This document shows, piece after piece, positions 36,596 to 51,327 of a stretch of DNA of 64,000 bases. The notes under the pieces were generated by a model, which was not told the DNA's origin, made no database searches, and was given only the letters and a program-made list of their open reading frames with translations. Source of the DNA: Chionis minor. Taxonomy: Eukaryota; Chordata; Aves; Charadriiformes; Chionididae. Each line of letters begins with the position of its first letter. Position 1 is the stretch's first letter. A program made the position numbers and the translations under genes. The DNA lies in contig VZSF01006565.1 in NCBI GenBank assembly GCA_013398295.1, positions 167,153-231,152 of the forward strand. The letters are read 5' to 3'.

Positions 36596-39500
36596 CTTTG
36601 AAATAGGGGGGGAAGATATAACAGCCAGAACCATCTTCCAGCTTTGGCAGAAAAGGGCCCTTTCGTTCCAAAGACATTTGTCTTCACGTAACCCACCACC
36701 ACCCTCCTGTAGGAGTCATGCAATGAGAAAGCATCACAAAGCACTATCAAAATGCAAAGCCAATATCAATATAAAACTCCTTTCTTCTCTTTCCAAACAG
36801 GAGCTTCTTTAGTTGTCATCTTCTTTCCTCTCCAGTAGAGTAAATGTATATTTTTCCCATTTAAAACAAGGATTAAGCTAATCTATGCCAGAAGGACATT
36901 CAGACCATTCAACAGAAGGACAGCACTGTGTGACAGAAGTCATGAACTAAAAGTAAACCATATATTAATAACAAAGATCAGCATTCACCCTTCTCTACAT
37001 TTGTCCCTTCCTTTTGGCTTTCATGAAATTGTGTAATGCTTTTTGCTTCGTCTTAGTCAACTGATTATTACTTGTTCAAAATTAGAAACTGGTTTCTACT
37101 CTGATTACAGTTCTCCACAACAACCTCTTATTACTACACAGAAGTCACTTTACAGGACTACGATGGCTGATGAAGCATTCATAAGAAGTAGCCAGAAAAC
37201 AGGACAAAGCCCTTAACATAAGGCTTAAGTTTAATACACTTCAAGACTTTTATTACTGATGGGGCTTATAAATTACAGTAGACACCACAGTATTTACCTT
37301 CCTCCTCTACAGATATATAAAATACACTTTATTTGTCTGCTTTTGCGATATAAAAATTCCTGAGCCTCCTAGTTTCAAGTTCATGACTGTAGCATGCACT
37401 CTTTTATATTAGGCCTATCAGCTTTAACAAGGAGAGAACAGCAACATGCTAAATTTTTTTCCCCCCTCTCTAGTCTTCAAGTATGTATACACTCCTCTGA
37501 CATAACAAGTGGACAACAGATGCACCATCTACAACAGACTTGCAATAAACAGAGTAACACATATTTGTGAAGAAGTTCCACCTTGATGTATTGAAAGCAA
37601 TAACTGTCCTATCGATTCAAAGAAAAGGCAAAATACGGTTAGGTGCTGTAGAAAGAGATGGTTGGCAGACACCACACTATCAAGTGAGAGGAGATACCTG
37701 GAAGCAGAGGAAATGTTTTTGCAGTCGCACAGGTTAGAAGAATTTGTGGGAATAAAGTGTTAGCCAGCAAAGCTGTCCAGAACTGGGTCATCCAAGGTGG
37801 CAGCCAGGCAGCAGAGGAATGGTTTGAGAAGAACTGAGTACAGAGCAATCAGAAAGGTTAGCAAAATGGAGCAACAGCGGAGTTCCCCTGTATTTGCAAA
37901 CCAATATACTATCATTAGAACATACCAAAACAGACAAATACCCACCCTGCACTCTTCCAAAATCTCAGCATTCTGGCAGAGACAACAAAGCCTGTTAGAA
38001 TAGATGGCACAGAGCAGAATCCACTCATCAGGAGGTCCCAAACTACTAAAGAAATATAGAACAGAGTAAAGCAAGTTCTACAAGACATTTTAAACTTAGT
38101 CCGGTTTAGTTCACGTTTGAAATTTATATTTCGAAGACTTCTCAGGCCTCAGGTTTCATTTTTCAAACATCCAAGGAAAAAATAAAAGCAATGCGGGGCT
38201 TATGTTAAAGGGATCCTCCATTGCGAAAAACGTATCTCTATGAAAGGAAGATAAATTTAGCCCTTACATAGTCTGAATGTAATAAAGTTATGTAGGCATT
38301 TTCTGTGACGTGATCAATGATGAGTTTTAGGTTTGTACTGGACAAGCTTAAATCAGAATAGGAAACATTGCTCCTTTTCTATGGCAACTTCGATTACACC
38401 GTGAAGCCATTACGTAGGTCCCTTGCAATTACTGGTGCCATCTACATCCATGCTTGGCTTGCAGAATTTCTAAGGAATCACAGACAATTTCCACACCAAA
38501 ACCAAACAAAATCCCCAGAAAAAAGGTGTCAGAGGAAATTACTCCTGAAACTTACCATCCAAGACACTTTTAGCAATTCTGAAAAATTGCACATTATCAG
38601 TAAGACTGTACATCCTTACCCATTTCACCAGAAGACCTACATCCAACTTCAGTGAAATTTAATCTTCAAGACGCTTCCTCTCCCGGAAGGCATGATTCCA
38701 ATGCCCTTTTGAAAAGCTTCTGCTATTCTGTCTCGCATTTCAGAAACAGAGAACATGCTGAGAATTTTTTAATAACAATTTCAGTTTAAAATAATTTGGA
38801 GATTCTTAAGGATAAGACAACTGAAGGATGTCTGGAAGCATTAGGCAGGAAGAAAAAGAACCTGACAACCACCACTGAGAATACTGCTGAAAAATCTATT
38901 CCAAGACATGAGAAACCACAACAAAGCAAAATTAGTACAATCAAGCTGGGACCTTGCTTTAAAGGAAGAAGATATTTATTCTTCAAAAATTCCCCAAGTT
39001 CATCTATGCAGCTATCAAGATGTGGACAATGATCTCAGTCAAAGTAGCCTACGCACATTTGGAGATTATTTTGTTTCTTACATTGCTTGCATGCAGATGA
39101 AGACGTAACTTTAAAGCTCACCATATTTTCACAAAAACAGTGAAATACAAACTAAAAGCTGTGATGATTAGTACTCTTGAGTACTACCAAACAAATGCCT
39201 TCAACAGTTACTATCCCAACAGTTAGCAGGCAAGATCAGAGTTGCAAACATCAACATATAAATTTAATGAATATGTATGAGAATGATGTGTAGGAAAAGA
39301 ATATAAAATTGGAAGCTAGAAAACTATTTTGCAGCACTCCAAAGTATTCCAATACTTGGAAAAGGAAACATTTTTTTTAAAAGTTCCCCCTCAATAATCC
39401 TAAAATAATAGCACATAAAGCGTTCACAGAGTAAGTAAAGCAGAACTCAAAGTAATTTGAATTTAAACATCAATCTCTGATAATTTACCAATAGAAACAG

Positions 39501-41280
39501 TGTAAAAATCACAGATTCCACCTTAAATCTCATGCACAGAAAAACAGTGACTATAGATAATTTATTAAAATAGTTTTAAAAGTACCTAAGTGACCAAGGC
39601 ACCTAAATCCCAAGGATTTTCAATGAAAAGGTAAAGCTAAACAATGGGAATAAAGCTTAAAGTGTTGTTTACACACCAACTGTAAAGCAGAAAAAAAAAG
39701 GTGAATTACAGATCTAAGCGTTTCATTAAGCCAATTTTTGTATTGTAGCTCAGACCACTTTCTTCTCCTGAGATGAAATATTATCTGAAGGATAAAAGAA
39801 ACTCTAAAACTAGCACAACTGAAGTTTTTATAGGTCACATGGGACGCCTGCTGCCATGCACCAGATGTGTTCAGGAAAAAGAAAGTGGTCAACATATGAT
39901 ATTAAAAAACTGTGCCGTTTCAAATATTTTAAACATGATGTCAAGTGCATTCAACAGGTCTACAAATGCATTACATTAGCCTAAATTTAGTAGGTGATAA
40001 TTGAAATCAGAGATCCAGTCGTTACCACTGACATGTTTCTAAATACTACCCAATAAATTTTTGTCTGTTGCAGATTCTGTATGACAGCTGGCAGCTGGGA
40101 GGGGGAATCGCCAAGAGGGTACGCGCACACACGCGTGCAAGGTTTCTGTATTTAAATGCCAGTATCTTCCCTTTCTAGAGTCGATGTAACGGTGACAATA
40201 CTGTCACACACATGCTCCCACAGCTGAATTCCACAAGCTGAATTTTTTCTGGAGGCTCTACCTGGCACCTTGCAGTGAGCACCGAGGATGGGACAGGACG
40301 GTATCCGAACTAGTTCCAATTGTACTTCCCACATGTGAATTCTCACTGGGAAGTTCATTCACTTCTTTTAGAGAAAGGAGATCTGTTCCTGCTTATCCTT
40401 ACTGATAATCTTTTCATTTTTAGCCAGGAAAGGAAGTCCACCAACAAGAGAAGATACCGTCTCAGTCCGCATATCTTGTTGTTACGGTTGTTATTTTTAT
40501 AATTATACACCATTCAACCACAAGGGAACAAAAATCATGATCCACCTGAAGGCAAAAAAATTTCTTCAGTGCCTACAACGCGTTCAACTTTTGACTTTCT
40601 TTGCAGTCTGAGCTGTATCATCACCTTGCTGATCCATCCGCTATCAGATAATGGAACGTGCAGCTACGGAGCACATGGGAGTCAACTCCCTCCAGGAGCA
40701 TTGCAGATGTGGCAGAGGGACAGCTGTCAACCACCGCTCCTGACAACACGCAAAAGTTTACACGAGTCGGTACGACAGGCTGAAAACGATACTTGGCATC
40801 GATAGTTTATCAACAAGGCCTCCTCGCATCTCAGCTTTACCCTCCGTAAACCAGAGACAGCGGTCTCTCTCCACTTCTCAAAGGAAGCCGCACTTGGGAA
40901 CACACTAGTAGAAACCGCGTCTGAAAAGACATGCCTGGCACGTTGTGCGAGGCCACCAACAGTGTGGCTTTTGACTGGGCATTTAAACATCCAGTTAGAA
41001 CCACTGAAGGCTGGCAACGGAAGAGCAAGGCTTCCAGTAATAAAATCAGTTGTTTAATTTAGACGCAAAACCTTTGTATACAAGCAGCAAATACTCTTGA
41101 GTTTCATGGATTATAATCTTTTAAAATGATGTCTAGCGAAATTAATTCCAAAGAACTTTGAAAAGACTAGCTTTCTTTTCCTTAAAAAAAAAAAAAAAAA
41201 GGGCTTTAAGGAAACAAGCCACCTTCTATCTTAGTATTCTCCTTTAAAGGAAGATCAGTTTACCAACCCACAATATTTCC
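36596..41280. other. Unique intronic DNA, no gene seen
   Basis: AT-rich sequence with only short ORFs lacking family resemblance. An A-run lies at about 41185-41201, just left of the CR1 insertion. No large repeat was recognised. Confidence 0.45.
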
Positions 41281-41541
41281 GGCCTCAAGTTGTGCCAGGG
41301 GAGGTTTAGGTTGGATATTAGGAAAAACTTCTTTACCCAAAGGGTTCTCAAGCATTGGAACAGGCTGCCCAGGGAGGGGGTGGAATCGCCGTCCCTGGAG
41401 GTATTTAAAAGACGGGTGGACGTGGTGCTGAGGGACATGGGTTAGGGGTGGGTTTGGTAGTGTAGGTTATGGTTGGACTCGATGATCTTGAAGGTCTCTT
41501 CCAACCCAAGTGATTCTATGATTCTATTCTATGATTCTATC
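41281..41541 (+). mobile_element. CR1 LINE 3' end, 5'-truncated
   Basis: Starts abruptly at GGCCTCAAGTTGTGCCAGGG and runs to the CR1 3' terminus (GGTTGGACTCGATGATCTTG, then CTTCCAACCCAAGTGATTC), ending in ATTCTATG tail units at about 41512-41541. It is about 96% identical by eye to the copy at 4977-5223 (roughly ten differences), so both belong to one fairly young subfamily. The severe 5' truncation is typical of CR1. It has no coding capacity and is antisense to the inferred host gene. Confidence 0.95.
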
Positions 41542-42939
41542 CAAAGACTTAAAATAAAAGGGAGCTATGTGCTACTCATTCTTAGTTTTTTAGACCCTAA
41601 GACACAAAAGAGCCATAAAAATTACTAGCACCTATTAGAAGTATTTAGCTTTGTTACTAGTCTCAAGAATTAAAACTGCAATCAACATTAACTACTGACT
41701 GCAGCAACACACCAGGAGGCACCTTGGAGGCAAATATAGTTAAAGACAAAATTTGAAAGCCCCACGTTAGATGGTGGGGAGGGGAGAGAGAGACATCAGC
41801 TTGACATTTTTCCTGTTGCTCAACTAGTTGCTAGAAACAAGTTTTTTAAAAACTTTTTTTAAAACAATTTTTTAAAAAAAGAGTACACAGACAAATCCTC
41901 CAAGGTTATGAATGACAATCGTGTGTTAGGCAGCATCAAAATTGAGAACTTCTAAAAGCTACCATCTTGACAGCTCTATTGAAAATGCAAACCCAAGGAA
42001 CTTTAAAATTAGGGCTTTTAATAAATTGTTGTTTAGAAACATCTGTTTTTAAACTTCAATGCAGCCAGTCTCACTACACATCAAGAGTTAGTCCCTTCAC
42101 CGGATTCTGTACACATACTCCTCAAAAACCCAGAGGTTAAACGAGGTCTTTTAGGAAGTCACAGGCTTTTCTGGAAGGAGTGGGGCTCACGGCGAGCGTC
42201 CTGTAGCACCTATGGCACACGCTTGTTAAAGGTGCTGAAGATCAATGTGCTGATCTCTCCTTCCTGTGACTTTTGATCCAAAGTAAAAAGCAAAATGGCA
42301 GCCTTTTATGACATTTTTATTCTATTCCTCATTTCTACTTCCTCCATTAAAGCATTTTTCCCCTCTCTTTTTCACTATCCGGTATTAAAAAGTCATTCAT
42401 TGCGATTGAGGGGGTTTAGTGATTTGGGAGTAACTTTTGTATACTGTGCACCCTCTAGACACCCCAGAACTATGTTAATGATTTTCTTCCTATTAATTGT
42501 CTCATCAACTCACAGCTGGCTATGCTTTTTATTTCATTATGTTATTCATCAATCTAAAATAGAACTATAACAGAAAAAGAAATTGGAAAGGAGCAATTTC
42601 AATATTTCAGAACAGATGCAAATCAACACCAGAGATGCTATACAGCATATTTTTATTGAGACAATTCTATACATGTCTGAAAAATGAACTTGTAATAAAT
42701 AAACTCATATCCTGTGGAGGTATGTTTTTCCTTCCATCTTATGAGCTAATTATGCCAACACAACATAACGTTTTCCTAAATGCCTTATAAACTGACCCAG
42801 TTACTCAGAAAGTATTATTTTTAAATTGATGTGATAGATGCAAACTGGAACGTTCGGATTTCAATTCTGGCACCAATTCCCGGATCCCCTTCCCAAGTAA
42901 TTTAAGGACTTCCTCCCGATAGTTTTTCATATTCTTTTA
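41542..42939. other. Unique intronic DNA, no gene seen
   Basis: AT-rich, with an imperfect T/A-rich inverted segment near 41844-41880. The 91-residue ORF at 42295-42570 is hydrophobic but has no recognisable family, no upstream signal and no splice context. Confidence 0.5.
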
Positions 42940-43500
42940 ACTGACATTTTATCTTTATACAGTATCTCAGCAGAATGAACATGCACTAAAACAATGACAG
43001 CCCTTCTTTGGCTGTCATCTCTCATTCTGGCAAAGACAGATGTCTTACACTGGCTTATGCCAATAATAGAGCCGACAAAAAACAACAGAGACTACCTGCC
43101 TCTGATGTAAAGGCACCAATTCACATTTGTGACACTCATTTGTCAATTAACAGATTTCTTCCATTGTTGACACATGGGACTTAAAAGATGTGGGCTAGAA
43201 TGTGATGAATTAAAAAAGACAGATGAGTAAGCTATGAGCTGCAAAGTAATACTATAATGTGCTTTAGATAGGAATATCAACTGACACCCCTGACAGGCCA
43301 TACAAGGTTTTATTTCATTTTGCTCTGTATCTAGGCTTCATACTTTGTCTTCTTTGTTCTCTTTTCATCAAGCTCCTAACATCTCATTCTGACAGCCAGA
43401 GACATTTAAGGCACTTTCGTTTCAAATGCAAGTTAGCGTACTTGATTTGTCATTAAAATGCAAAACGATTGCCATTGCAGGTAAATGTAGGTATGCTTAA
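42940..43500. promoter_or_regulatory. Possible conserved non-coding element with TALE (MEIS/TGIF) sites
   Basis: No ORF or repeat accounts for this stretch. TGACAG, the core bound by MEIS/PREP/TGIF homeodomain proteins, occurs at 42995-43000, in inverted form at 43012-43017, and again at 43291 and 43390. The first two sit in a 9-bp inverted repeat with a 7-bp spacer. TCAATTA and ATTAAAATGCAAA words are also present. The compositional look resembles deeply conserved intronic enhancers, but conservation cannot be judged from one sequence. Confidence 0.33.
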
Positions 43501-46500
43501 AAGGTTGGATCTGCAAAGTAAAAGCTGAAAATGGTTTCCGGCTGCTTTGCTTAACTCTTTCACCAGCCTCACAGTTTTTTGAAGGCGAAGCGTTACCGTG
43601 CTCTAATAGAAGCGTAGCAGCACCTGCAGTTTTATACAGAGTACGGTTTAGTATATTGAAGTAACATAAAAGCTTTAAGTTACAGTGTCAAACGCAGAGA
43701 GGTGCTCTCAAATCCACACATGGAGCCTTAGTCTGATTTACACAAGAAGCTGAAGAGTCTCCCATGCCAAGCTCTCTGGGTCAAAGCCAGCCACACTCCA
43801 AGGAGGAAAAGAGGAAAAAGCAGGTGGGCGGGTGTATGTGTGTGCGGGGGTGTGTGTTTTTAATGCACTAGTTGTGGTGGGTGTAGCTGGAATCACCAGG
43901 ATGGGAATTTTAACAGCAGTTTACTTTCTCTGCTCAGCAGTCGCTTAAAAAGACATGAAGGCCTTAAAATAAAGAAATAAATAAGACACTCTGTAGGGAA
44001 AAGGCAAGGAGCAGATTTAAAAACGTTGCAGAAAACCAGACCTGCCCAGGATGGAAAGGAGCAACACCTAGCTTTCTCCATACATGCACAGATGTGAACA
44101 CACTCTATAACATGAATAAGGTTGTTTCTATTCAACTGGATAGATTCAAGCCTCAAGGATCTCGCTTGCGTTCAGCACGCAAAATCTAGTGAAAGGAAGT
44201 ATCTATGATTCTCTGCAAGTGGTAAAAGGGTTGAAAAGCAGCAGCCTAAGTAAGCAAATTTTCTTGACACAGAGGTTAAGTTCAGATTTTGTTTGAGTTT
44301 AGGAACTTAGAAATGAACTTTTAACATCAGTCTGTACCTACATATCTTTTTTGTAGACTTTCTTGTGCTTTTTTACTAGGAAAAAAGGGTGTGAATAGGG
44401 TTTTACTCCACTCACTAGGGTGCAGAAGCCTTTTTCCTTTTTTTTTTTTAACCCCTGAAGAACAAGAGCTGTATGGAAATCTGCAGTCATTCAAGAATCA
44501 TTCAAGAAACCTGATTTAGATTATGACTTCATAGTGCATTAAACAAAACGTACAGAACCTGAAACATCAGATGCTTCTGTGTATACAACGAAGTTTACTG
44601 ACCAATTCTGACACTATTCTGTCCACTGATAAGATTTATCTGCTATAATATAGGAATTATTTATTCATTCCAGGCTATATGATAGTAACAGGCTATGCTG
44701 TAAATACAAGTATCAACTTTATAAGTACCAGCTATCTTGAAGTGTTTCCAGTGCCACTTTTTCCACCCACATTAGTCATAATTGCTTCCAGTGCACTTCC
44801 GTCCCCACACAGAAAGAAAATGCGAGGGGAAAAAAGTGCAAGACAGTACCTTAAAGCTTACTCCATTCTTTTACTTAGATTTAAAATACTAGGGCTGCAG
44901 CAACCAAGATTTTCATCTGCTGTACTAAAACACACTAAGAAACACTTGCCTATTCACTTTTAGCTCTATGCAGACGTATGTCCTCTTCCTCCATTTATCA
45001 GTCAGTAGAAAGCGAGACAAATGACGGTCAAAACAAAATCTACAGTAATGCATTAGTCTCCTTAACTTCAGAAACTTCTTTTCTGTTGCTCAGTCATTTA
45101 AATGCAGGTGAAACCCTTGTTTCAAACCGCTTGTGCCTGCAGTGACCAGAGTCTGTAATTCGGTGGCAAACTAGTGGCCCGTATTAAATGGGTTGAGATC
45201 GATTCTCGTTAGAGATACACCCACATCTCAAAATCCCTCTTACCAGTGGTACTAACAGAACATTTGTTGATATGACTTTCTTAAAGGAAGCCAAAGGATT
45301 AACAATGCAAGAAAAGGAACTACCCTCTGACATTCCCCACTTAAGGCTGGAAGACAATTTACTAACGGTGCACGTGGTAGAACAGGAGCCAATACTGCAC
45401 CAGAAGAGCTGAGCTAGCTAATGCCTGGCTCCTCATTACAAGCAACACCGCTAACAAACAAGAGAGCTTTTGCAAGCAAGCGAGAACCACATGTTGTGAC
45501 TGCACCCGAATCTCTCAGCAGCCTTCTGCTGATTCAAGGAGCTGGAGGCAGAGGGGAGGAAGAAGGCACAGAGCGAGGGAAGGAAATAAACTGGACACAC
45601 ACGCAGCCTCTCGCTTAGCTGGCTAGTTTCATTTTCTTAGAAAACAGTATTTGACAATTTTTTCCTAAAGCCATTCCACCGTAATCACCTTCACACGTAA
45701 CTGTTTCTGTGCTATTCCAAAGTACTTCACTGTCCAAGACAGAGAGTGTATTAAAAGATAATAGGTAGAAAAAGAAGTGTTCAGATCCTTGAACAGCTGT
45801 AATTTTAACATCCACATGCTAGACTGTCAAATTATCTTAAAGTAACTGTGTTGGAAGCAGAGTTTTCTGAATATCCAATATACTGTTAATCCTTGGCACG
45901 TCTAGAACACCTTTCCCTCAGCCTTTAAGTGCTTTAAAATAATCAGTACACTTTATCATCTATGTAACCAGGTCAAGTTTTCATCCTTTCTCTGCAGCTA
46001 AAAGGTCTTCCAAGTCCCAGAAGCCTCAAACACAGCATCCTCACCCAAGCGCTTTTGCAGCCACGTGGCCTTGCAGAGTCACGGCACTGCAGCAAGTCTT
46101 GGACTCTTCACATCTAAAATGGTCTGCGAACAGTTCTGCTGCATTTCCTTGTGCTTTAGGGGATTTTACATTTACGAGACAAAACGTTTTTCAAATTCGG
46201 TAAAAGAAAATAAGACCAAAAATAGATGAACGAAAGCCTCAATCCACTGTCACCAAAATAAAACTTCACTAGCCATATCCTGGTCATAAAAAGCTGCTCT
46301 AAATAGGTAACTGGGTGCTCCCAGACACCTAAGGATTTTAAATTAACATATACTGGTCTTGAAATCATGCAAAGAAAAACAAATGAAAAAATAAAAACAA
46401 ATACTGATGACGAATTAATAGCTAAACTACTAATTACTAAAGAAATTAGCAACAAGTACATGCCTCTCTTACAAAGAATACATATACTAACTTTGATCTT

Positions 46501-49500
46501 CAAACTAATGGTTGGAAATTATGATTTTTAAAAAAAACACAACAAACACCTATTAAACATAGATAATAGGTAGCTTTTCTGTTAAACTGAGATCCCTGTT
46601 GGCATCTCTGATCATAGATTAACATTCTAAGGGAAAGGCAGCTCGCATTTCTGAATGTCATTTAAAAACCTGGAGCGCCAGGATGTCTTTCCATTGGGCA
46701 TATTCACAAGGAACAAACAGCGCCAGTCAGCCCACCTGCCAAATGGGAAATGCAGAGTTGGCTCATAAAATATAAGCCACACTTTCAACATCACTAAGTA
46801 TATTTTAACTACATATAGGCCCCACCTTTTAACATTCAGCAAAGCAAGCATTGAAAAATAGTCCTGAATGCAAATTCAAAAATTAAGGACTGAACGTTTG
46901 TACTCAAAATGGCTCCAATACATTATCTAAAAACGAACCAGCTGAGAGAACCAAGCACATAAGCTTCATGCCAAAAAACCAGAAAAAACACCAAAAAACC
47001 ACACACCACACACAAAAAACCCCGCCACCAAAAAAATCCCCCACAACTTTTAATTTCCTTTGTTAATTTTACAAAAATTAAAAATTAAGTTTGGAGTTGA
47101 CAAGTAAGAAGTCAAACATTGTTACTCCAGTCTTTGGTGCAACAATATCAACAGAGCTAGAGCCTGACTTTTACCCAAAGAGAGTGAGTTGGTATCTATG
47201 CCAAACAGCTCATAATCTGAAATACGCACCAGTCACCACTGGACTAAGACCACCATGCTGATATAACTTCCCTCCTGTCAGCCTCAGTAAGAGCTGATGC
47301 CAAGGCTTCTGAGAGGTTATGGAGGGGGGAGCAAAGAAGGGAGCAGAGTTTAAAAATGACAAAAACTTGTAATAACATAGGGGGGTTTGGATAACACAGT
47401 AGAAAGTGAGATAAACATTTGTAATTTCTTGTTACTTAAGTACTTTTGCACCCCAAGACTGCTCCCATTTTGGTCCAATTCCCTCGAGGTCAACTGTCTC
47501 TTCCAATCATCCATCTCTGATGTGTCGCATCTTTTTTTGTTAGTAACCTGGAAGTAATGCGTTTCTTTCTAGGTTGAGTACGAGAAGGCCATTGCTGACA
47601 AAGCCCTACTGCCAGTGTTGAATCAAAAACGACCAAATACTAGAGTATCACCCCCAAATGTTTATGTGTTATACATATAATATACAAAGGCATTATAAAG
47701 ATGTTTATATAAAAGATGTTGTGGGGAGGGTGTGTGTATTTATGCATTAAACGCCGGTAAACTACTTCTGACAACAAGCGTCCCACCCACGCTATGCTTT
47801 CCATGAAGAAATGAACCGGAGGTGTGCGCACAGTCAAGTACTACTGTCCACCAGTACAGCTCATGTACCAACTGCACAGGAAAAACATTAGAGGCTTAAG
47901 CACTTGAAGAGAAGCTATTCGAGTGCGGTCCAATTTGCAAGAGCTTATCAACTTCCCTGAGTTTTGGATGGATTACAAACTAGCCCCTAGCATTAGATGT
48001 TTTGCAGCTCTTATTTGTGGGGGTTTTTTTAAAAGTGATTTCTAGTCTTTCACCATAGCAAGGGTTCCTACAAACATGAGTAATGACATGGTTTTACAAA
48101 TGAACAAACTCTTACGGCTGTATTACATGAGGCACATTCACTGCTACCACTTATGGACTCAATGGGCAAATTAAGTTAAAAATGGATAAGAAATTATAAA
48201 GAAAGGAAATGATCTTCCAACTCTACCAGTGAGCAACTCACTCAGGCAAGAACAGTCAAGACAGAGCAGGAGAAACAATACAAAACCAGAAATAAACAAA
48301 ATCATAGAACTTCACAAGATTGCCAGCATCAGTTCTTGGGTAAAGCCTGCAACTGAGCTGTAACACTGCATTAACTATGACCTTAAAGACAGTATAATTA
48401 TTGTATAGCATGTCTGGTTTGACACGCTGGCTCCTGAGCCTGAGAAAAACGCATGGCCCTTTTGCACTTCTGTGATAGTCATTCTTCACGCCCTGCACGA
48501 GCCAAGGGTTTGGGGCTTGCCTTTTTAAACTGAAAAATCATCTCCAAGTTGATGTATATAAAGATGATTTATGTAAAATCCGAGATCTCAAAAATGGCAC
48601 AAACCACACGAGACAACGATGTATAACAAGCCATGCATACACAGAGGCTGCTAAGGATTTTACATGCCGAATGCCAGCTAGCTATTTGTACCATGACCAC
48701 GCAGCAGGTTTGTTGAATGCTGGAGGACAGAGACCTTTCTTACTCAGCGATTGGGAAGCAAAACCAGCCAAGTTCTTTACAGCTGCAACTAGATGCTGGG
48801 AACCTTGTGTACTGCATTAAGAAGAGAAGAAGATACCTTTCAACAAAACAGAGAGGAAAAGACAGAGACAATAGCTCCAGGGTTAATGCAGGTTCTTCCC
48901 TTCAGTCAAGCTCCTTGTCCTCAGACAACAGTTATTTCTGCAGTCCTTCGCTCTTGTTTCACAACAGCAGTGATGAGGAAATACTGTTTCAGAGTAAAAG
49001 AGATTAAGGAAGTCAGAAAGTAAGAATGTTCCATCTGATTACTGTATTTATAGCATGCTCTTTATCACATTCTTTAACCCCCAACACTCTTCAAAAAAGT
49101 TCTCAGTCTTAAAATCCAGATAACCATAGACTACACAGTAGAAGTCACCACCGCATTATTTGCAATCTATTGACATTCTTCGAAAGCTAAAACAAGTGCA
49201 ACAAACTACTTCTTCTCCAGATTGCAATATTTTCCATAGATTGCGGTAGTCTTCCATTTATTAACTAACTCATTTTCTCTCAATCTGATACAGATTCCCA
49301 TCATTCAGAAGAGAATTCAAAACAAAAACTAATTTTCGTTTAAGACTGACTATAATCCTCACAAGAAGAGCTGGGCTGACTGTGCCAGTGAATTGAGCTC
49401 TGCGGGTACCCAGAGAACAAGTACGGATTGTGTGGATTTAGCCTCCAACGTCGCTCCAAAAAAACAACTCCAATCTCACGCAGAAAACCAGATCAAGAGA

Positions 49501-51322
49501 AAACAGTTCACTCCCCGCTCATTCAGACGGAAAGAAAACAATGTGATGCAAACATCAGTTCACTGGGAAATGCTCCCCCTCAGTCACAAGGCCTTATTGA
49601 CAGCCTCAACTCCAGGGATGCTTAATATGACATCTGATCTCTGCTCAAGCCCAAGGAGTTTGTTACTCACCTTTTTTCAGGAGTACAGATTTCACCTTTA
49701 CTCATGACTGCAACAGCCCATTACGGATGGATGTCACCAAAAAAAAAAAAAAAACCCTTCATCATCCATCACAGTAATATTCACTAGCTACATTTAAGGA
49801 TGGAACAGTTCAAGCTCACAATCTTATTTTTCTTAATGTCAAGTTGTGCATTATGTTTAACATTTTTACTAGATTTAACAGCTCTAGTAATCCTCCCAAG
49901 GAGTCTCCACTCCCCAGTCTGAACGCACACTCACCCTCCCGCCAAAGGTTCAGGTAACAAGCTTTTGCCCAATTCTGCCACGTGATAGACTCTCAAGACA
50001 ACTCCTTCCACAATGTTAAGCCTTCTTGAGAAAAGCAGAACAGAAAACAATCTTATGTTCTGATCTGTCAGATACAGTAAATCAATGGGTAACGGCCAGC
50101 AGTGGGGGTCAGAGGTATATATACTACAGTGTTTTCACAGTCCGTTAGTGACTATGTGGCCATAAAAAGTCAAGCAAGGATCAATGGACAAAAAGAGAGG
50201 CTGTTGGGACTAAAGAAGATAACAGCCACAAGGTACAAGATTGAAATACAACAATTTATACTCTACGTTTGTCCTTACATATTACTGAGTTTGGAAAAAT
50301 AACTTATCCATCAAAAAACCAACTTATATCCTTGGCACAGCGTGCTGAAATCGGCAATTTAAGTGGATGTACGTATTTAAATACATACCATAAGATATTG
50401 ATCTGAAATTTTTAAAATTAGTCACTGACTGGTCGCCCTCATATCAACAATAAACCAATGACTACAAATAAGACAGAGGAGAAAAATATACAAGTCACAA
50501 AAACACACAGAGATACTTTATAAATGCAAATATTCTGTAGCCACATTTAAAACTGGCGAAATAATAGAACATGGATATGACTATCGTATCCAAGACAAGC
50601 TGTATCTTAATATTGTTTTTTTAGTATTACTCAAAGTATTCAAAGGGGAAAAAAGTTTTCCTTATACATTACCCAGATCACATCTGGTTCCTGTTGAAAT
50701 GCCACTTTTCAAAAGGGGAAGGCATGGTGGGAAGGAAAAGGAGGGGAAAAAGAGCAAGGAGTAGATTTAGTTTTGATTGTCTATTAATTATCAAAAGCAG
50801 AGTCATATTTGAAGCCTAAAATCCTTTTTTGTTACTGGTAATACTCTCCCACCATTTTTACAGTAGACATACACCCATAAAACTTGATCACATACAACTC
50901 CCTAGGTGTTACCCAGTTAGAAAGCGAATCCATCACGTTTGTATTCAGTCCATCTAGTAGGGTAAGACTATTTCATAGTTATTTTAATAGAAAGAAAATT
51001 AGGTATAACATAGTCCATAGTGATTAGAAACACATAAGACTTCGTATGAAAGACCGTTACATCTGTAAATTTTAAATAATTTAAATGATTCCTCATATAT
51101 AAATATCTCATTTAGCAAATTTCTTTCTAATTGAATTGCTTCTAAAGAATGACTACCCTTAGCAGTGTTAGCGTACATTTATATTCACACATTCATAACA
51201 TCTCCATGTTACTTGAAAAACAACACCTTGAGCTTACTGTAGGACATCCCCTACAGGTAAACTTTAAGTACCCACCTCATACTACAAACCTACTCTCTTA
51301 AGCTTGATCCATTACTGCAATA
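43501..51322. other. Unique intronic DNA, no gene seen
   Basis: About 7.8 kb without a supportable exon or large repeat. It includes a GT/GGGTG-rich patch (about 43825-43860), an A/C-rich low-complexity block (about 46973-47045), an A16 run (49739-49754) and only short chance ORFs on both strands. Confidence 0.5.
46973..47045. repeat. A/C-rich low-complexity block
   Basis: About 70 bp made almost only of A and C, with repeated CCAAAAAACC and CACACC words. Confidence 0.85.
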
Positions 51323-51327
51323 GCAGG
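51323..51327. repeat. Target-site duplication, left copy (GCAGG)
   Basis: Five bases identical to 52456-52460, directly flanking the TG end of the solo LTR. Confidence 0.9.
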
